Origin: Saprospiraceae bacterium
Lineage (GTDB): Bacteria > Bacteroidota > Bacteroidia > Chitinophagales > Saprospiraceae
Reading direction: 5' to 3'
Assembly (NCBI GenBank): GCA_029262995.1
Contig: JAJCYH010000005.1
Span: 1 to 64,000 of the forward strand
Length of the DNA stretch: 64,000 bases
Shown: positions 51,786 through 60,974 of the stretch, one piece after another
How positions within the stretch are numbered: the first letter of the stretch is position 1
Layout: every line of letters begins with the position of its first letter
Program-made: the position numbers and the translations under genes
The notes under the pieces: model-generated
What the model was told of the DNA's origin: nothing
Database searches by the model: none
The model's input: only the letters and a program-made list of their open reading frames with translations

Positions 51786-54410
51786 TTGAATTTTAGAAAC
51801 ATCATCTTTTTAATATTTTTATTTTCTTGTTTGATTCAGGAAGTACATTCCCAAACAAGTACTTTGAGCGTTGAAAGAGAAGAGAATCTTACCAGTCTTT
51901 TAGAAAAAATAGCTATTCAAAATCAAGTTCTATTTGCTTACCCTTCAGATCTTATTTCAGAAATAATTATTGACCCAGTAGAGATTAGCTATAATTCAGT
52001 TGATCAACTCATGGATGAACTATTTGCTGGTAAATCTCTTGAATTTTATAAAGCTGATGAAAGGAAATACTTGATAAGACCTGTATTTGTTAGCCCTCAT
52101 GAACCTATTGAGATCAAAGGAACAATCTCAGATGAAGAAAATGGAATTTCTCTTCCATTGGCGAGTATCTTTTTTGAAGATCTTAGCTATGGCGTATTAA
52201 GCAATAACTTAGGGGAATATACTTTTATCGTTTCTCCAGATGAAACACGAAAGGTGATTATTTCTTATTTGGGATACAGAAATCAAAGTTTGTCTATTGA
52301 GCAATTAAGAAAGTCTGCCACGATAAGATTAAAAACCGATAGTTATCAATTGGAAACGCCTCTGATCGAGTATGTGTTACCACCGATTATTGAAACCAAA
52401 AGAATTGGGTTGATAACAGATACGGATAAACTTGCAGGAGTGTCTTCAAGCTCTGGACTATTTGGAAAGGATTTATTGCGATATTTGCAGTTGCTTGCAG
52501 GCGTTTCTGCCTATGAAGATAATCGAGTTGATTTAAAAATTAGAGGATCAAATTCTGAGTCAACCCATATTATTCTGGACGGAATGCCTCTATATAATGT
52601 CTCTCATTATTATGGCATTTTTTCTTCTATCAATAGTGATTTTGTAGAATCGATTGAGTTATATAAAAATGCACAACCAATTCAATATGAAGGTAGGGGT
52701 GGAGGAATGGTAATCATGAAATCTGATCAAGTTAAACGAGATGATCATTCCTTTAACATAAACCTTTTGACCTCTTCGTTTACCTTAGACTTTCCATTAA
52801 GCAAGAGGGTTAGTTTTAAACTATCAGGGAGGAGTTCGTATCGAAACGTTAATGATGCCAGTATTTTGGATTTGAATCCAAGAGAACAAGAAAACATAGA
52901 TTTTGCGAACCAGCAATCAACAAACTTTATAAGCAATCAACCTGATTTTAGGTTTTATGATTTGAATTCTACCTTATCCTACAAGAGCAAAGAGCTTGAT
53001 TTATTTTTAAATATTTTTCGCAGTTACGATAAACTAAGCAATAACTATAACCTGGAATTCAACTTGCAGGGAAAGGAGTTTGAACGACAACTTTTTAATC
53101 ATGACGAAACATGGCAGAACAGTTCTGTCAGTCTAGTTGCCAGAAAATCTATTACAGATAAGTTTTCCATTTACCTTTCGGGATATGCTACTGAATATAA
53201 CTTTAACTCAGCTCTTAATTCTGAGTTGCCAGGAGCTATTGGCAATAATATGATTTCGAGTGGCAATAGTAATGAGATTGTTGACAAGGGCATACGAGCG
53301 TATTTGAAATATGATAATACTAGCAGCCAATTTGTTATTGGGACCGAATACAAGCATCTTGATGTTAATCATCAGCTTGAGGCTGAATTTTCACAAAAGT
53401 TGATAAACTATAAAGACAGACTTGGATTTTATAGCATGTTTTCTTCATACGGCCTTACTTTAGGTAAATTATTTATTGAAGCTGGTCTTAGAGTGCCTGT
53501 CCATAATTCTAGAAATCATACCAAACTGCTATACTCACCTCAACTTATTGCACGGTATCGTATAGGTGATTTTCAGTATTTAAAATCTTCGATTAGCCGA
53601 ACGAATCAAATTCTGCGTGAAATAGAATATGAGACGAGACTTGGACAGACTTTAAGCTTTTATCAGATTTCTGAAAACAATGACATTCCTATTCTCAGAA
53701 CAGACAATTATATGTTGGGATATGGAATGGACCAGGGCTTATGGGGTGTTGATGTAGAGTTATTTTATAAGAACATGAAAGGCAACTTATTGGTAAGTAC
53801 CGAATCTCCAGGATTCAACCTTGACCAAGGACCTAGACCTCTAGGAGTTTCGGGTTATCAGGTATTTAAAGGTGATCGCAGGGTGTATGGTATTGATTTA
53901 AGTTTCAATTATCGAAATAGTAATTACACATCATGGTTGGCTTATACTTTGTCATGGAATGAAGATAGGTTTCCAAGAGTGTTCAAAGGCAATTATTTTT
54001 CAAGCCAGGATGACCGACGCCATCAGCTTAAATGGATTCATCAATGGGAGCTGAATAACTGGACCTTCAATACTAACTTTGTATATACAAGTGGGAAGAC
54101 GTACTTGGCATTAGAGCAAATTCAGGACAGACGTCCAAGAGAAATGCTAAATCAAAAAGAGGTACTCAATATGCTTCCGGATTATTTTAGATGGGATATT
54201 GGAGCAACTTATAATTTCAATATTATAAAGAAGAGAGCTCAACTAGGTCTGTCTGTATTTAATATCTTAAATCGTCGAAATCTTAAGTATGTGCAATATG
54301 CGTTTAAGCTTGAGACACAACATATGGGATCGCCTAAAAATATAATTATTGGAACAGAGTCTGAACTTCTTGGAAGAAGTTTAAACTTAGATTTTACATT
54401 TATGTTTTAA
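51786..54410 (+). CDS. TonB-dependent transducer with STN and carboxypeptidase-like domains
   Basis: An 874-residue outer-membrane receptor with TTG start and a signal peptide ending at HSQ. Residues about 25-90 are the STN (secretin/TonB N) signalling domain (LTSLLEKIAIQNQVLFAYPSDL), 112-190 a CarboxypepD_reg-like domain, 215-320 the plug (GVSAYEDNRVDLKIRGSNSESTHIILDG), then the barrel ending LNLDFTFMF. It would sense a ligand and signal to FecR. No SusD-like gene follows, so it is FecA-like rather than a polysaccharide-utilisation pair. It abuts the convergent CBM9-like gene with no gap. Confidence 0.9.
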   Translation: MNFRNIIFLIFLFSCLIQEVHSQTSTLSVEREENLTSLLEKIAIQNQVLFAYPSDLISEIIIDPVEISYNSVDQLMDELFAGKSLEFYKADERKYLIRPVFVSPHEPIEIKGTISDEENGISLPLASIFFEDLSYGVLSNNLGEYTFIVSPDETRKVIISYLGYRNQSLSIEQLRKSATIRLKTDSYQLETPLIEYVLPPIIETKRIGLITDTDKLAGVSSSSGLFGKDLLRYLQLLAGVSAYEDNRVDLKIRGSNSESTHIILDGMPLYNVSHYYGIFSSINSDFVESIELYKNAQPIQYEGRGGGMVIMKSDQVKRDDHSFNINLLTSSFTLDFPLSKRVSFKLSGRSSYRNVNDASILDLNPREQENIDFANQQSTNFISNQPDFRFYDLNSTLSYKSKELDLFLNIFRSYDKLSNNYNLEFNLQGKEFERQLFNHDETWQNSSVSLVARKSITDKFSIYLSGYATEYNFNSALNSELPGAIGNNMISSGNSNEIVDKGIRAYLKYDNTSSQFVIGTEYKHLDVNHQLEAEFSQKLINYKDRLGFYSMFSSYGLTLGKLFIEAGLRVPVHNSRNHTKLLYSPQLIARYRIGDFQYLKSSISRTNQILREIEYETRLGQTLSFYQISENNDIPILRTDNYMLGYGMDQGLWGVDVELFYKNMKGNLLVSTESPGFNLDQGPRPLGVSGYQVFKGDRRVYGIDLSFNYRNSNYTSWLAYTLSWNEDRFPRVFKGNYFSSQDDRRHQLKWIHQWELNNWTFNTNFVYTSGKTYLALEQIQDRRPREMLNQKEVLNMLPDYFRWDIGATYNFNIIKKRAQLGLSVFNILNRRNLKYVQYAFKLETQHMGSPKNIIIGTESELLGRSLNLDFTFMF

Positions 54411-55505
54411 TCAGTTTTGCAGCTCTCTGATGTGACCCCCCTCGTCGATAATATACGACTTATTTAAACTTGTGTTTTTGACAACTAGATCGAACCCATG
54501 TGCAGTCTTGTAGTAGATTGCTTCGAAGGTTTGGTCAATTACAGTAAAAGGTGGAATTTTCTTGGTGAAATAGTTTTTTTTATCTGTGAAGTGAACAAGG
54601 TCACCAAATTTGAATCTTCTGAAAAGTTCATAGGTTATCTGTCTTGATATTTCATCATCGGAGGCTTTGTATTCGATTTTTTTATCAGCCCTGTTCGTGG
54701 AGAATTGAACATATCCCCAAAGCTCTGGAATATGCATATTTATTTCGCCATGAGGGGACCATACCCAATTCATTTCAGGTAGAAGTTTGCCCTTCTCTTT
54801 TTTTCTTTGATAGTTGTTGTCAACAACTTCAAAATTCCATTCTACTCTTGAAAAGTTTATTCTCCAAATATCTAGATTTTTTGGGTGTTTGGGACCGGCG
54901 TGTTTGGACAATAATACAGATTGCATAGGAATAGCCATTTCGACCGACCAATAATTATCAATATCCGAGGGATTATTTATTGTTCCATCAATATAAATGG
55001 CAGACTGTAGCCCTGCCAGCTCATGATAATCGTTTGCGGTCCCACCTAATCGGTAGGGTTTGTCCAAAATTAAGTCCCATGTTGTATTGTATGCATTTAC
55101 TTCAATCTCTGAATAATTACGGCCATCATTATCGGGATCAATGAATATTTCAAAGTCATTGTCGTGGAAGATGATATCATCATGGTTTTTGAGACTGGCC
55201 CATATATGTTCTTCTTCCATTTCGGCATAAACGTATAGATAGTCGTTATCCCATAACATTTTAACGCGCGTTTGATAATTGACACTTCTTTCGCCTTCAA
55301 TGTCCACAAAATCTTCGGTGAAAGGAACCTCATTCCAATCGCTATCATCGTCAATGCCATTGATGTTAATGGATTGAGTGGTTCTGTAAACGACATACTC
55401 ACGTTGTTTGATGACTTCTTCATTGGAAGGATAGATGATTTCATCATTTTGTGCAAAGCAAAGGTTTGAAAAAAATAATAAGAGAATGATGGATAAAAAC
55501 TTCAT
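54411..55505 (-). CDS. Exported CBM9-like carbohydrate-binding protein
   Basis: A 364-residue protein with signal peptide ending at CFAQN. Residues about 45-240 match the family-9 carbohydrate-binding-like fold of Bacteroidota: INGIDDDSDWNEVPFTEDFVDIEG, VKMLWDNDYLYVYAEMEEEHIWA, FHDNDFEIFIDPDNDGRNYSEIEVNA and the WRINFSRVEW strand. The C-terminal part is probably beta-rich. No enzyme domain or sorting domain is seen. Likely co-transcribed with the SDR gene 6 bp upstream. Confidence 0.85.
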   Translation of the reverse strand: MKFLSIILLLFFSNLCFAQNDEIIYPSNEEVIKQREYVVYRTTQSININGIDDDSDWNEVPFTEDFVDIEGERSVNYQTRVKMLWDNDYLYVYAEMEEEHIWASLKNHDDIIFHDNDFEIFIDPDNDGRNYSEIEVNAYNTTWDLILDKPYRLGGTANDYHELAGLQSAIYIDGTINNPSDIDNYWSVEMAIPMQSVLLSKHAGPKHPKNLDIWRINFSRVEWNFEVVDNNYQRKKEKGKLLPEMNWVWSPHGEINMHIPELWGYVQFSTNRADKKIEYKASDDEISRQITYELFRRFKFGDLVHFTDKKNYFTKKIPPFTVIDQTFEAIYYKTAHGFDLVVKNTSLNKSYIIDEGGHIRELQN

Positions 55506-55511
55506 ATAAGG

Positions 55512-56228
55512 TTATTTTGAAGGTGGTTGTGTAGGTCTTATTTCTATTTTACTAGGCAAACTCCTCTGTGGGATATTTAATAAATCTGTAACGACCTGTG
55601 CTATGTCCTCAGGTTGAATTTTCCAAGCATCTGCTTCGGAGGGCGTGTGGTTGTTAAAATAAGTTGAAACAGAACCGGGCATAATTGTAGTACATTTAAT
55701 ACCATAAGATCTTAGATCTAACATTATGGCTTGTGTAAAACCAACTAAGCCAAACTTACTAGCATTATATGCAGAACCTTTTGCAAAGAAATTTGTGCCC
55801 GCAAGGCTAGCAATAGTGATAATATAACCTTTGGTTTTTTTCAATTCTTCTACTGTTGTTTTGACGGTATTGAATACTCCTGTAAGGTTTGTATTAATGG
55901 TCTCATTCCATTGCTCTTCTGTTAAATCTTCAATTGAAGCAAAATGTCCTATGCCTGCATTGGCAACGACAACATCTATTTTTCCCCATTTGTCAACTAT
56001 TATCTGTGAGCAAGCTCGCATGTCGGTCATGGAATAGACATCTGCAGTTTTTCCAATAATATTTGATCTTAATTCAGAAGGTATTTGCTCTAAGGCATTG
56101 TGGATACTGTTTTGGGATCTACCTGTAATTAGGACTTTCATACCTTTTGAGAGCATTTCTTGAGCTATTGCAAGGCCAATTCCTTTACTTGCTCCGGTAA
56201 TGATTGCTGTTTTGTCTTTTAAATTCAT
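55512..56228 (-). CDS. Short-chain dehydrogenase/reductase (SDR)
   Basis: A 238-residue Rossmann protein with TGASKGIG, VANAGIGHF in place of NNAG, the catalytic Ser in TIASLAGTNFF and YNASK. It prefers NADP(H) or NAD(H) by family analogy only; the substrate is unknown. It is translated 6 bp before the CBM9-like gene, so the two form a small operon. Confidence 0.88.
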   Translation of the reverse strand: MNLKDKTAIITGASKGIGLAIAQEMLSKGMKVLITGRSQNSIHNALEQIPSELRSNIIGKTADVYSMTDMRACSQIIVDKWGKIDVVVANAGIGHFASIEDLTEEQWNETINTNLTGVFNTVKTTVEELKKTKGYIITIASLAGTNFFAKGSAYNASKFGLVGFTQAIMLDLRSYGIKCTTIMPGSVSTYFNNHTPSEADAWKIQPEDIAQVVTDLLNIPQRSLPSKIEIRPTQPPSK

Positions 56229-56283
56229 ATGAAATGTGAATTAAGTTTTTAAAGCTATTATTTTTGTCAAAATAAAAAGAACT

Positions 56284-56757
56284 ATGAGATTTATTCTATT
56301 GTGTATAACAATTTTAATCTTTATTGGTTGTGGCGATGATACCTGTGATATAGGAATGCGATTACCTTCTATAACCAATGCAACTGTTTATGATACAGAT
56401 ATTGTGAAAATTAATGATTATTTAGATGCTAATAATATTGTGGCGAATAGTACAGCCTCTGGTTTGCATTATATAATTGATGAAGCTGGATCTGAAGAAA
56501 AGCCTGAACAATGTGATCTTGTACAAGTTGCATATACCGGTTATTATTTAGATGAGACAGTATTTGATTCAAGTTTTGAATCACAATTTCCTTTAACCAA
56601 CGTTATTGCAGGCTGGAGAGAAGGCATACCATTGTTTGGTAAAAATGGTAAAGGAAAGCTTCTTGTGCCATCTTACTTGGCTTATGGTGACCAACCACCA
56701 TCTTCGATTCGGCCCAACGCAGTGATGGTTTTTGACATAGAACTGAAGAATTTCTAA
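56284..56757 (+). CDS. FKBP-type peptidyl-prolyl isomerase lipoprotein
   Basis: A 157-residue protein with a lipobox (IFIGCGDD). The C-terminal FKBP domain has LVQVAYTGYYLDETVFDSSF, a central NVIAGWREGIPLFGKNGKGKLLVPSYLAYG and the closing VMVFDIELKNF. It probably aids folding of exported proteins. 4 bp upstream of the YheT-like hydrolase gene. Confidence 0.9.
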   Translation: MRFILLCITILIFIGCGDDTCDIGMRLPSITNATVYDTDIVKINDYLDANNIVANSTASGLHYIIDEAGSEEKPEQCDLVQVAYTGYYLDETVFDSSFESQFPLTNVIAGWREGIPLFGKNGKGKLLVPSYLAYGDQPPSSIRPNAVMVFDIELKNF

Positions 56758-56761
56758 GGAA

Positions 56762-57712
56762 GTGGAATATTCTCCTTCTTTAATTTTGAAAAATGGGCAT
56801 ATCAATACCATCTTTCCAACTCTATTTAGAAGGCAAAAGACACCTGATTATTCTAGGCAGAGGTTGGTTACATCTGATGATGATTTTCTTGATTTGGATT
56901 GTCTGTTTAACAACAACAAAAGGCTTACAATTTTGTGCCATGGACTTGAAGGGTCTAGTTTGTCAAATTATATGATTGGCACTGCTCGGCTATTGCAAAA
57001 AAATGATTGGGATGTCATGGCAATGAACTTTAGATCATGCTCTGGTGAGATGAATCGTCAAATTAAAATGTACCACAGCGGAGCAACGTATGATTTAGAT
57101 GAGGTAATTCAAGAATATTTTCCATTATATTCTGAAATTGTCTTGGTCGGGTTTAGCTTAGGGGGGAATGTGATTCTTAAATATGCAGGAGAGCAAGGGA
57201 TAGATATTAATCCAAAGATTAAGGCAGTTGTTGGTATATCGGTTCCTGTTGATCTAGAGGCGGGAAGTATTAATATTGGAAAGCCTAGTAATTTCATTTA
57301 CGAGAATAAATTTCTAAAAGCACTTCTTGAAAAAATTACTTTTAAGGCAAAAAAGTATCCAAGTCAAATCGATGCTGAGCTGATTAACCAAGTAAAGACA
57401 CTGTATGATTTTGATGATTTTTTTACAGGTCCTATTCATGGTTTTGAAAATGCAAAAGATTATTATACCAAATGCAGTAGTAAGCAATTTATTAAAGCGA
57501 TTCATTTGCCTTCCAGAATTATAAATGCAATCGATGATCCTTTTTTACCTGAGGAATGCTATCCTTATAAAGAAGTTGAGAATCATCGATATGTAGAGTT
57601 AATAACACCAAGATATGGTGGTCATGTAGGGTTTGTTGAATTGGGTAAGGAATTTTATTGGAGCGAGAAGATGATATTAAGCTTTATTAATAGTCACAGT
57701 GATCTTGAATAA
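56762..57712 (+). CDS. Alpha/beta hydrolase, YheT-like
   Basis: A 316-residue hydrolase with GTG start. The nucleophile elbow is VGFSLGGNV; LCHGLEGSSLSNYM is the oxyanion segment; the acid is in NAIDDPFLPEE and the His in YGGHVGFVE. This is the YheT/Mitochondrial ABHD group of esterases. It is co-transcribed with the FKBP gene and its stop lies 1 bp from the convergent aminotransferase stop. Confidence 0.9.
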   Translation: MEYSPSLILKNGHINTIFPTLFRRQKTPDYSRQRLVTSDDDFLDLDCLFNNNKRLTILCHGLEGSSLSNYMIGTARLLQKNDWDVMAMNFRSCSGEMNRQIKMYHSGATYDLDEVIQEYFPLYSEIVLVGFSLGGNVILKYAGEQGIDINPKIKAVVGISVPVDLEAGSINIGKPSNFIYENKFLKALLEKITFKAKKYPSQIDAELINQVKTLYDFDDFFTGPIHGFENAKDYYTKCSSKQFIKAIHLPSRIINAIDDPFLPEECYPYKEVENHRYVELITPRYGGHVGFVELGKEFYWSEKMILSFINSHSDLE

Positions 57713-57713
57713 A

Positions 57714-58970
57714 TCAATAGATTTTAAAAACGTAGTAAACGGCCTCAAGGAATCTATCCATTTCGCTCATCCTGCTGTAAATATTAGGGCTAATGCGAAT
57801 CATTCCCCTGCCTGGATAGGATGTTGCCTTAACGTGAACTCCAAATTTTTCGTTCATTATCTTCTTGATCTTATTACCACTAATATTTTTAATACCCATA
57901 GAGGCAACTGCACATGATTTAGAGGTATCGGTATAAATGCTAATTCCATCTGTATTTTTTAAAGCATTTATCCAATGTAAATTTAGGTCTCTCAGCCTAT
58001 TACTTTTCTTGTTTATGCCAGTTAATTCTAAAAAGTCTAAAGCACTTCCAAGAGTCATAAGATTTTGCCAAGTCCTAGTGCCTAGGTAGTCGTATTTTAC
58101 TATTGTATCTGTGTGTTGGCTGTCATAACTTATCTTGGGACTTTGGCTTGACATTTTATCTTCTTTGATATACAGTATTCCGCTGCCTAATGGAGCATTA
58201 AGCCATTTGTGCAATGAGCTTGCAAAATAATCACAGGATATACTTTGCAAATCAACATCTATTTGTCCAATGCTATGTGCACCATCTACCAGTACTTCAA
58301 TATTGTTAGCATTGGCAAGTTGGCATATTCTTTGAACAGGTAATCTGTTACCTTCACGGTGGGTAATCCAAGTAGCTATGATTAGTTTGGTCTTTGGTGT
58401 AATTTTGTTTTTGTATAATGTGATGATCTCATCATCACTTAAGCCATGGATATTTTCGTTTATTTTTTTGATTTTAACAGCTTGCTTATCTTGTAGGTGT
58501 TGCAATGTAAACTCAACTAGAGGGTAGTCCCAAGAGGCGCAAATTATTTCATCGTCTGATTCCCATTGTTTACCCCATATAACAAGATTAATAGCTTCAG
58601 TTGTGTTCCGTACAAAAGCTATTGTTCCTTTAGGTGCGTTGATTAATTCTCCAAGTCGGTTAATGTGGTTTTCACAAAACGGCTTCCAATTGTTCAAAAC
58701 ATAATAGGGTGCAAATGAATTTATTTCCTTGAGATAGCCTTGATAGACCTCTAAAACAGGAATAGGCATAATCCCTGAGCTTCCATTGTTTAAATTGATG
58801 AGATTATAGTCATTCTTAAGAAACAAGGATCTGATTTCTTCCCAGTCAGGATTATCAGGACGATTTAATGGCTGTGCTATCAGCGATTTTGCTATTCCCT
58901 CTATTGCAAATGGGATGGCGATACCTGTAGTTCCAATATGTTTTATAAAATTTCTTCGCTTATTCATCAT
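57714..58970 (-). CDS. Class V aminotransferase, isopenicillin-N-epimerase-like, Tat-exported
   Basis: A 418-residue PLP enzyme. The N-terminus KRRNFIKHIGTTGIAIPFA is a twin-arginine-like signal (RR-NF), suggesting export of the folded enzyme. VRNTTEAINLVIWG is the PLP-phosphate loop, EVLVDGAHSIGQIDVDLQ holds the pyridine-binding Asp, and SSLHKWLNAPLGSG the Schiff-base Lys. Substrate unknown. Confidence 0.88.
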   Translation of the reverse strand: MMNKRRNFIKHIGTTGIAIPFAIEGIAKSLIAQPLNRPDNPDWEEIRSLFLKNDYNLINLNNGSSGIMPIPVLEVYQGYLKEINSFAPYYVLNNWKPFCENHINRLGELINAPKGTIAFVRNTTEAINLVIWGKQWESDDEIICASWDYPLVEFTLQHLQDKQAVKIKKINENIHGLSDDEIITLYKNKITPKTKLIIATWITHREGNRLPVQRICQLANANNIEVLVDGAHSIGQIDVDLQSISCDYFASSLHKWLNAPLGSGILYIKEDKMSSQSPKISYDSQHTDTIVKYDYLGTRTWQNLMTLGSALDFLELTGINKKSNRLRDLNLHWINALKNTDGISIYTDTSKSCAVASMGIKNISGNKIKKIMNEKFGVHVKATSYPGRGMIRISPNIYSRMSEMDRFLEAVYYVFKIY

Positions 58971-59050
58971 TGCACTATATGATGTTAAAATACAAATAAA
59001 TATCTTGTCATAAGAAAGCTTATTTTAAAATCTGAATAAGAATTTAAACT

Positions 59051-59761
59051 ATGAGATTTACAAAGTACAAATCAACTAATGTTGTAATCCCGGACAATGA
59101 TTTAATCGGAATAACAGATGTTATTGAAATCAAGTCTCAACATTTTCCTAAATCGGTTTCATTAGCATTAGATATAGACCACGATTATCTGGATGATTTG
59201 ATTATTGAACTTACCAATCCTGCAGGATATAAAAGAGTTGTTCTACAACCTAGACATGGTTTGACTACATTAAATAATACAATAATTGAGATAACCGACA
59301 ATGCAGAGATGACAAGAGGAGGGACTCGAGGTAAGTGGAAAATTAACATCATCGATCGAGGCGTTAAGGATGAAGGAAGACTTAAGAAGTGGGCATTGAT
59401 TTTTGGTGGTATTGAAGCTGAAAGGGAGATTGATATAGAAGATAACAGCATATTGCAAATGGAAAAATATTGCGAATCTACGTCTGCCGTTGGTTCTCTT
59501 GATTTAAGGTTTTCAATTTCTCATGACCATATTGGCGATTTGAATATTGAATTGGTATCTCCAACTGGTGTTAAAAAGAATTTGCATAAAAGACAAGGTA
59601 AAGATGAAAGCGAATTAAAGATGCATTGGAATGCTACTATGTTATCGGAATTTGTTGATTTACCATCAAATGGCACATGGATTCTGGCAATTGAAGACAA
59701 GCTTAAAGGCGATTCTGGAAGGCTTAATGACTGGAATCTCGCTATAACGACAAAAGATTGA
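59051..59761 (+). CDS. Tandem P-domain (proprotein convertase P/Homo B) protein
   Basis: A 236-residue protein made of two P-domain-like jelly rolls. The first ends KWKINIIDRGVKDEGRLKKWALIFGG (about residues 20-120) and the second ends TWILAIEDKLKGDSGRLNDWNLAIT (about 140-236); each has the Asp-Leu-Asp/D-L-x-I-E-L core (DDLIIELTNPAG, GDLNIELVSPTG). P-domains normally follow a subtilisin domain in secreted proteases. Here neither a protease domain nor a signal peptide is present. 22 bp before the ATP-grasp gene. Confidence 0.8.
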   Translation: MRFTKYKSTNVVIPDNDLIGITDVIEIKSQHFPKSVSLALDIDHDYLDDLIIELTNPAGYKRVVLQPRHGLTTLNNTIIEITDNAEMTRGGTRGKWKINIIDRGVKDEGRLKKWALIFGGIEAEREIDIEDNSILQMEKYCESTSAVGSLDLRFSISHDHIGDLNIELVSPTGVKKNLHKRQGKDESELKMHWNATMLSEFVDLPSNGTWILAIEDKLKGDSGRLNDWNLAITTKD

Positions 59762-59783
59762 GATTATTTTTAGTTAAATTAAA

Positions 59784-60926
59784 GTGCGTAATCTCAAATT
59801 AACTGTATTCTTGTTAAAACCTTTGATTTTAATGCTAAGGCAAATTAAGAACAGCAATTTTATTATTAAATGGACACATTGGGAGTTTTGGCCAATGTGG
59901 TTGGCCTATATGCCTGTTTTGCCTATTGTTTTATATTATGTTGCAAAAACAAGAAGATGGTTTTTCTTTTCTAATGTAAATCCACTATTTAAGACTGGTG
60001 CTTTAATGGGAGCATCAAAGTATAAAATCCTGGATCAGATTCCAGATAAGTACAAGCCTATTACATTATATTTTTCATCCTATGAAAAGGATTTGGCCTA
60101 TATCCTTTCAAAAATTGAAGAGGCAAACTTAAATTTTCCTTTAATAGCCAAACCTGATGTCGGAGAAAGAGGTTTATTGGTCGCATTAATTCAAAATGAG
60201 AAAGAATTAAAATCCTATCTAGACGCCAATAAAATTGATATCCTTATCCAGGAATTTATCGATCTTCCTAATGAATGCGGAATTTTCTACATCAGGAAGC
60301 CTTCGGATAAAAAGGGTAAAATTGTCTCTATAGGGTTGAAAGATTTTTTAAAACTAAAAGGAGATGGGAAGTCTACTATAAGAGAGCTTATGTATAGTAG
60401 ACCTAGGACAAAGATTCAAATTAAAAGGTTGGAGGAAGAAGGGGCTTATGATATTCTAGATAAAATTCCTGTAAAAGGAGAATACTATCTCCTTGAACCA
60501 ATTGGGAATCATTGCAGAGGTACATGTTTTATCGATGGTAATCACCTTATCGAGGAAAAAATAAATGATCTTTTCAATGAGATTAACAGCGAGATGAAAG
60601 AAGTCTATTATGGACGATTTGATATAAAATATCAAAGCTGGGAAAAATTGATCAATGGAGAAGATCTCAAGATACTTGAAATGAACGGGATTGCTAGTGA
60701 ACCTATTCACATATATGATCAAAGCGTTAGTATTTTTGATAAATACAAAACCTTTTATTCTTTGTGGAAAGTAATCTACGAAATTTCAGATATTCAAAAG
60801 TCCAGAGGTATTCAACCGATCAGTTTGAAAATGGCCTACATTGCTTTCCGTGAATATAAAATTTACCTCAAGTCAATTAATTCCGATTGGAAAAACACTC
60901 AGATTCCAGAACTAAGTTTGACTTGA
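59784..60926 (+). CDS. ATP-grasp-type protein, unknown substrate
   Basis: A 380-residue protein with GTG start. A hydrophobic N-terminal segment (about 30-55) precedes an ATP-grasp-like core: FPLIAKPDVGERGLLV (Lys/Gly-rich strand-loop), ILIQEFIDLPNECGIFYIR, and a late EILEMN-like strand (LKILEMNGIASEPIH) with metal-binding Glu/Asn. Such proteins ligate carboxylates to amines or thiols. The membrane segment is unusual for the fold. Directly followed by MsrA with no gap, preceded by the P-domain gene. Confidence 0.7.
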   Translation: MRNLKLTVFLLKPLILMLRQIKNSNFIIKWTHWEFWPMWLAYMPVLPIVLYYVAKTRRWFFFSNVNPLFKTGALMGASKYKILDQIPDKYKPITLYFSSYEKDLAYILSKIEEANLNFPLIAKPDVGERGLLVALIQNEKELKSYLDANKIDILIQEFIDLPNECGIFYIRKPSDKKGKIVSIGLKDFLKLKGDGKSTIRELMYSRPRTKIQIKRLEEEGAYDILDKIPVKGEYYLLEPIGNHCRGTCFIDGNHLIEEKINDLFNEINSEMKEVYYGRFDIKYQSWEKLINGEDLKILEMNGIASEPIHIYDQSVSIFDKYKTFYSLWKVIYEISDIQKSRGIQPISLKMAYIAFREYKIYLKSINSDWKNTQIPELSLT

Positions 60927-60974
60927 TTGCAACAATTTAATAGCATTTATAGTTATAAGTCAAATTCAAATTGT

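Noticed and set aside
55097-55456. 119-residue Met-rich minus ORF
   Set aside because: Shadow frame of the CBM9-like gene; the Met/Ile-rich composition is a reading-frame artefact.
51786-55505. Polysaccharide-utilisation locus (TonB receptor plus CBM9 protein)
   Set aside because: No SusD-like gene or glycoside hydrolase is present, and the CBM9-like gene is on the opposite strand in an operon with an SDR.
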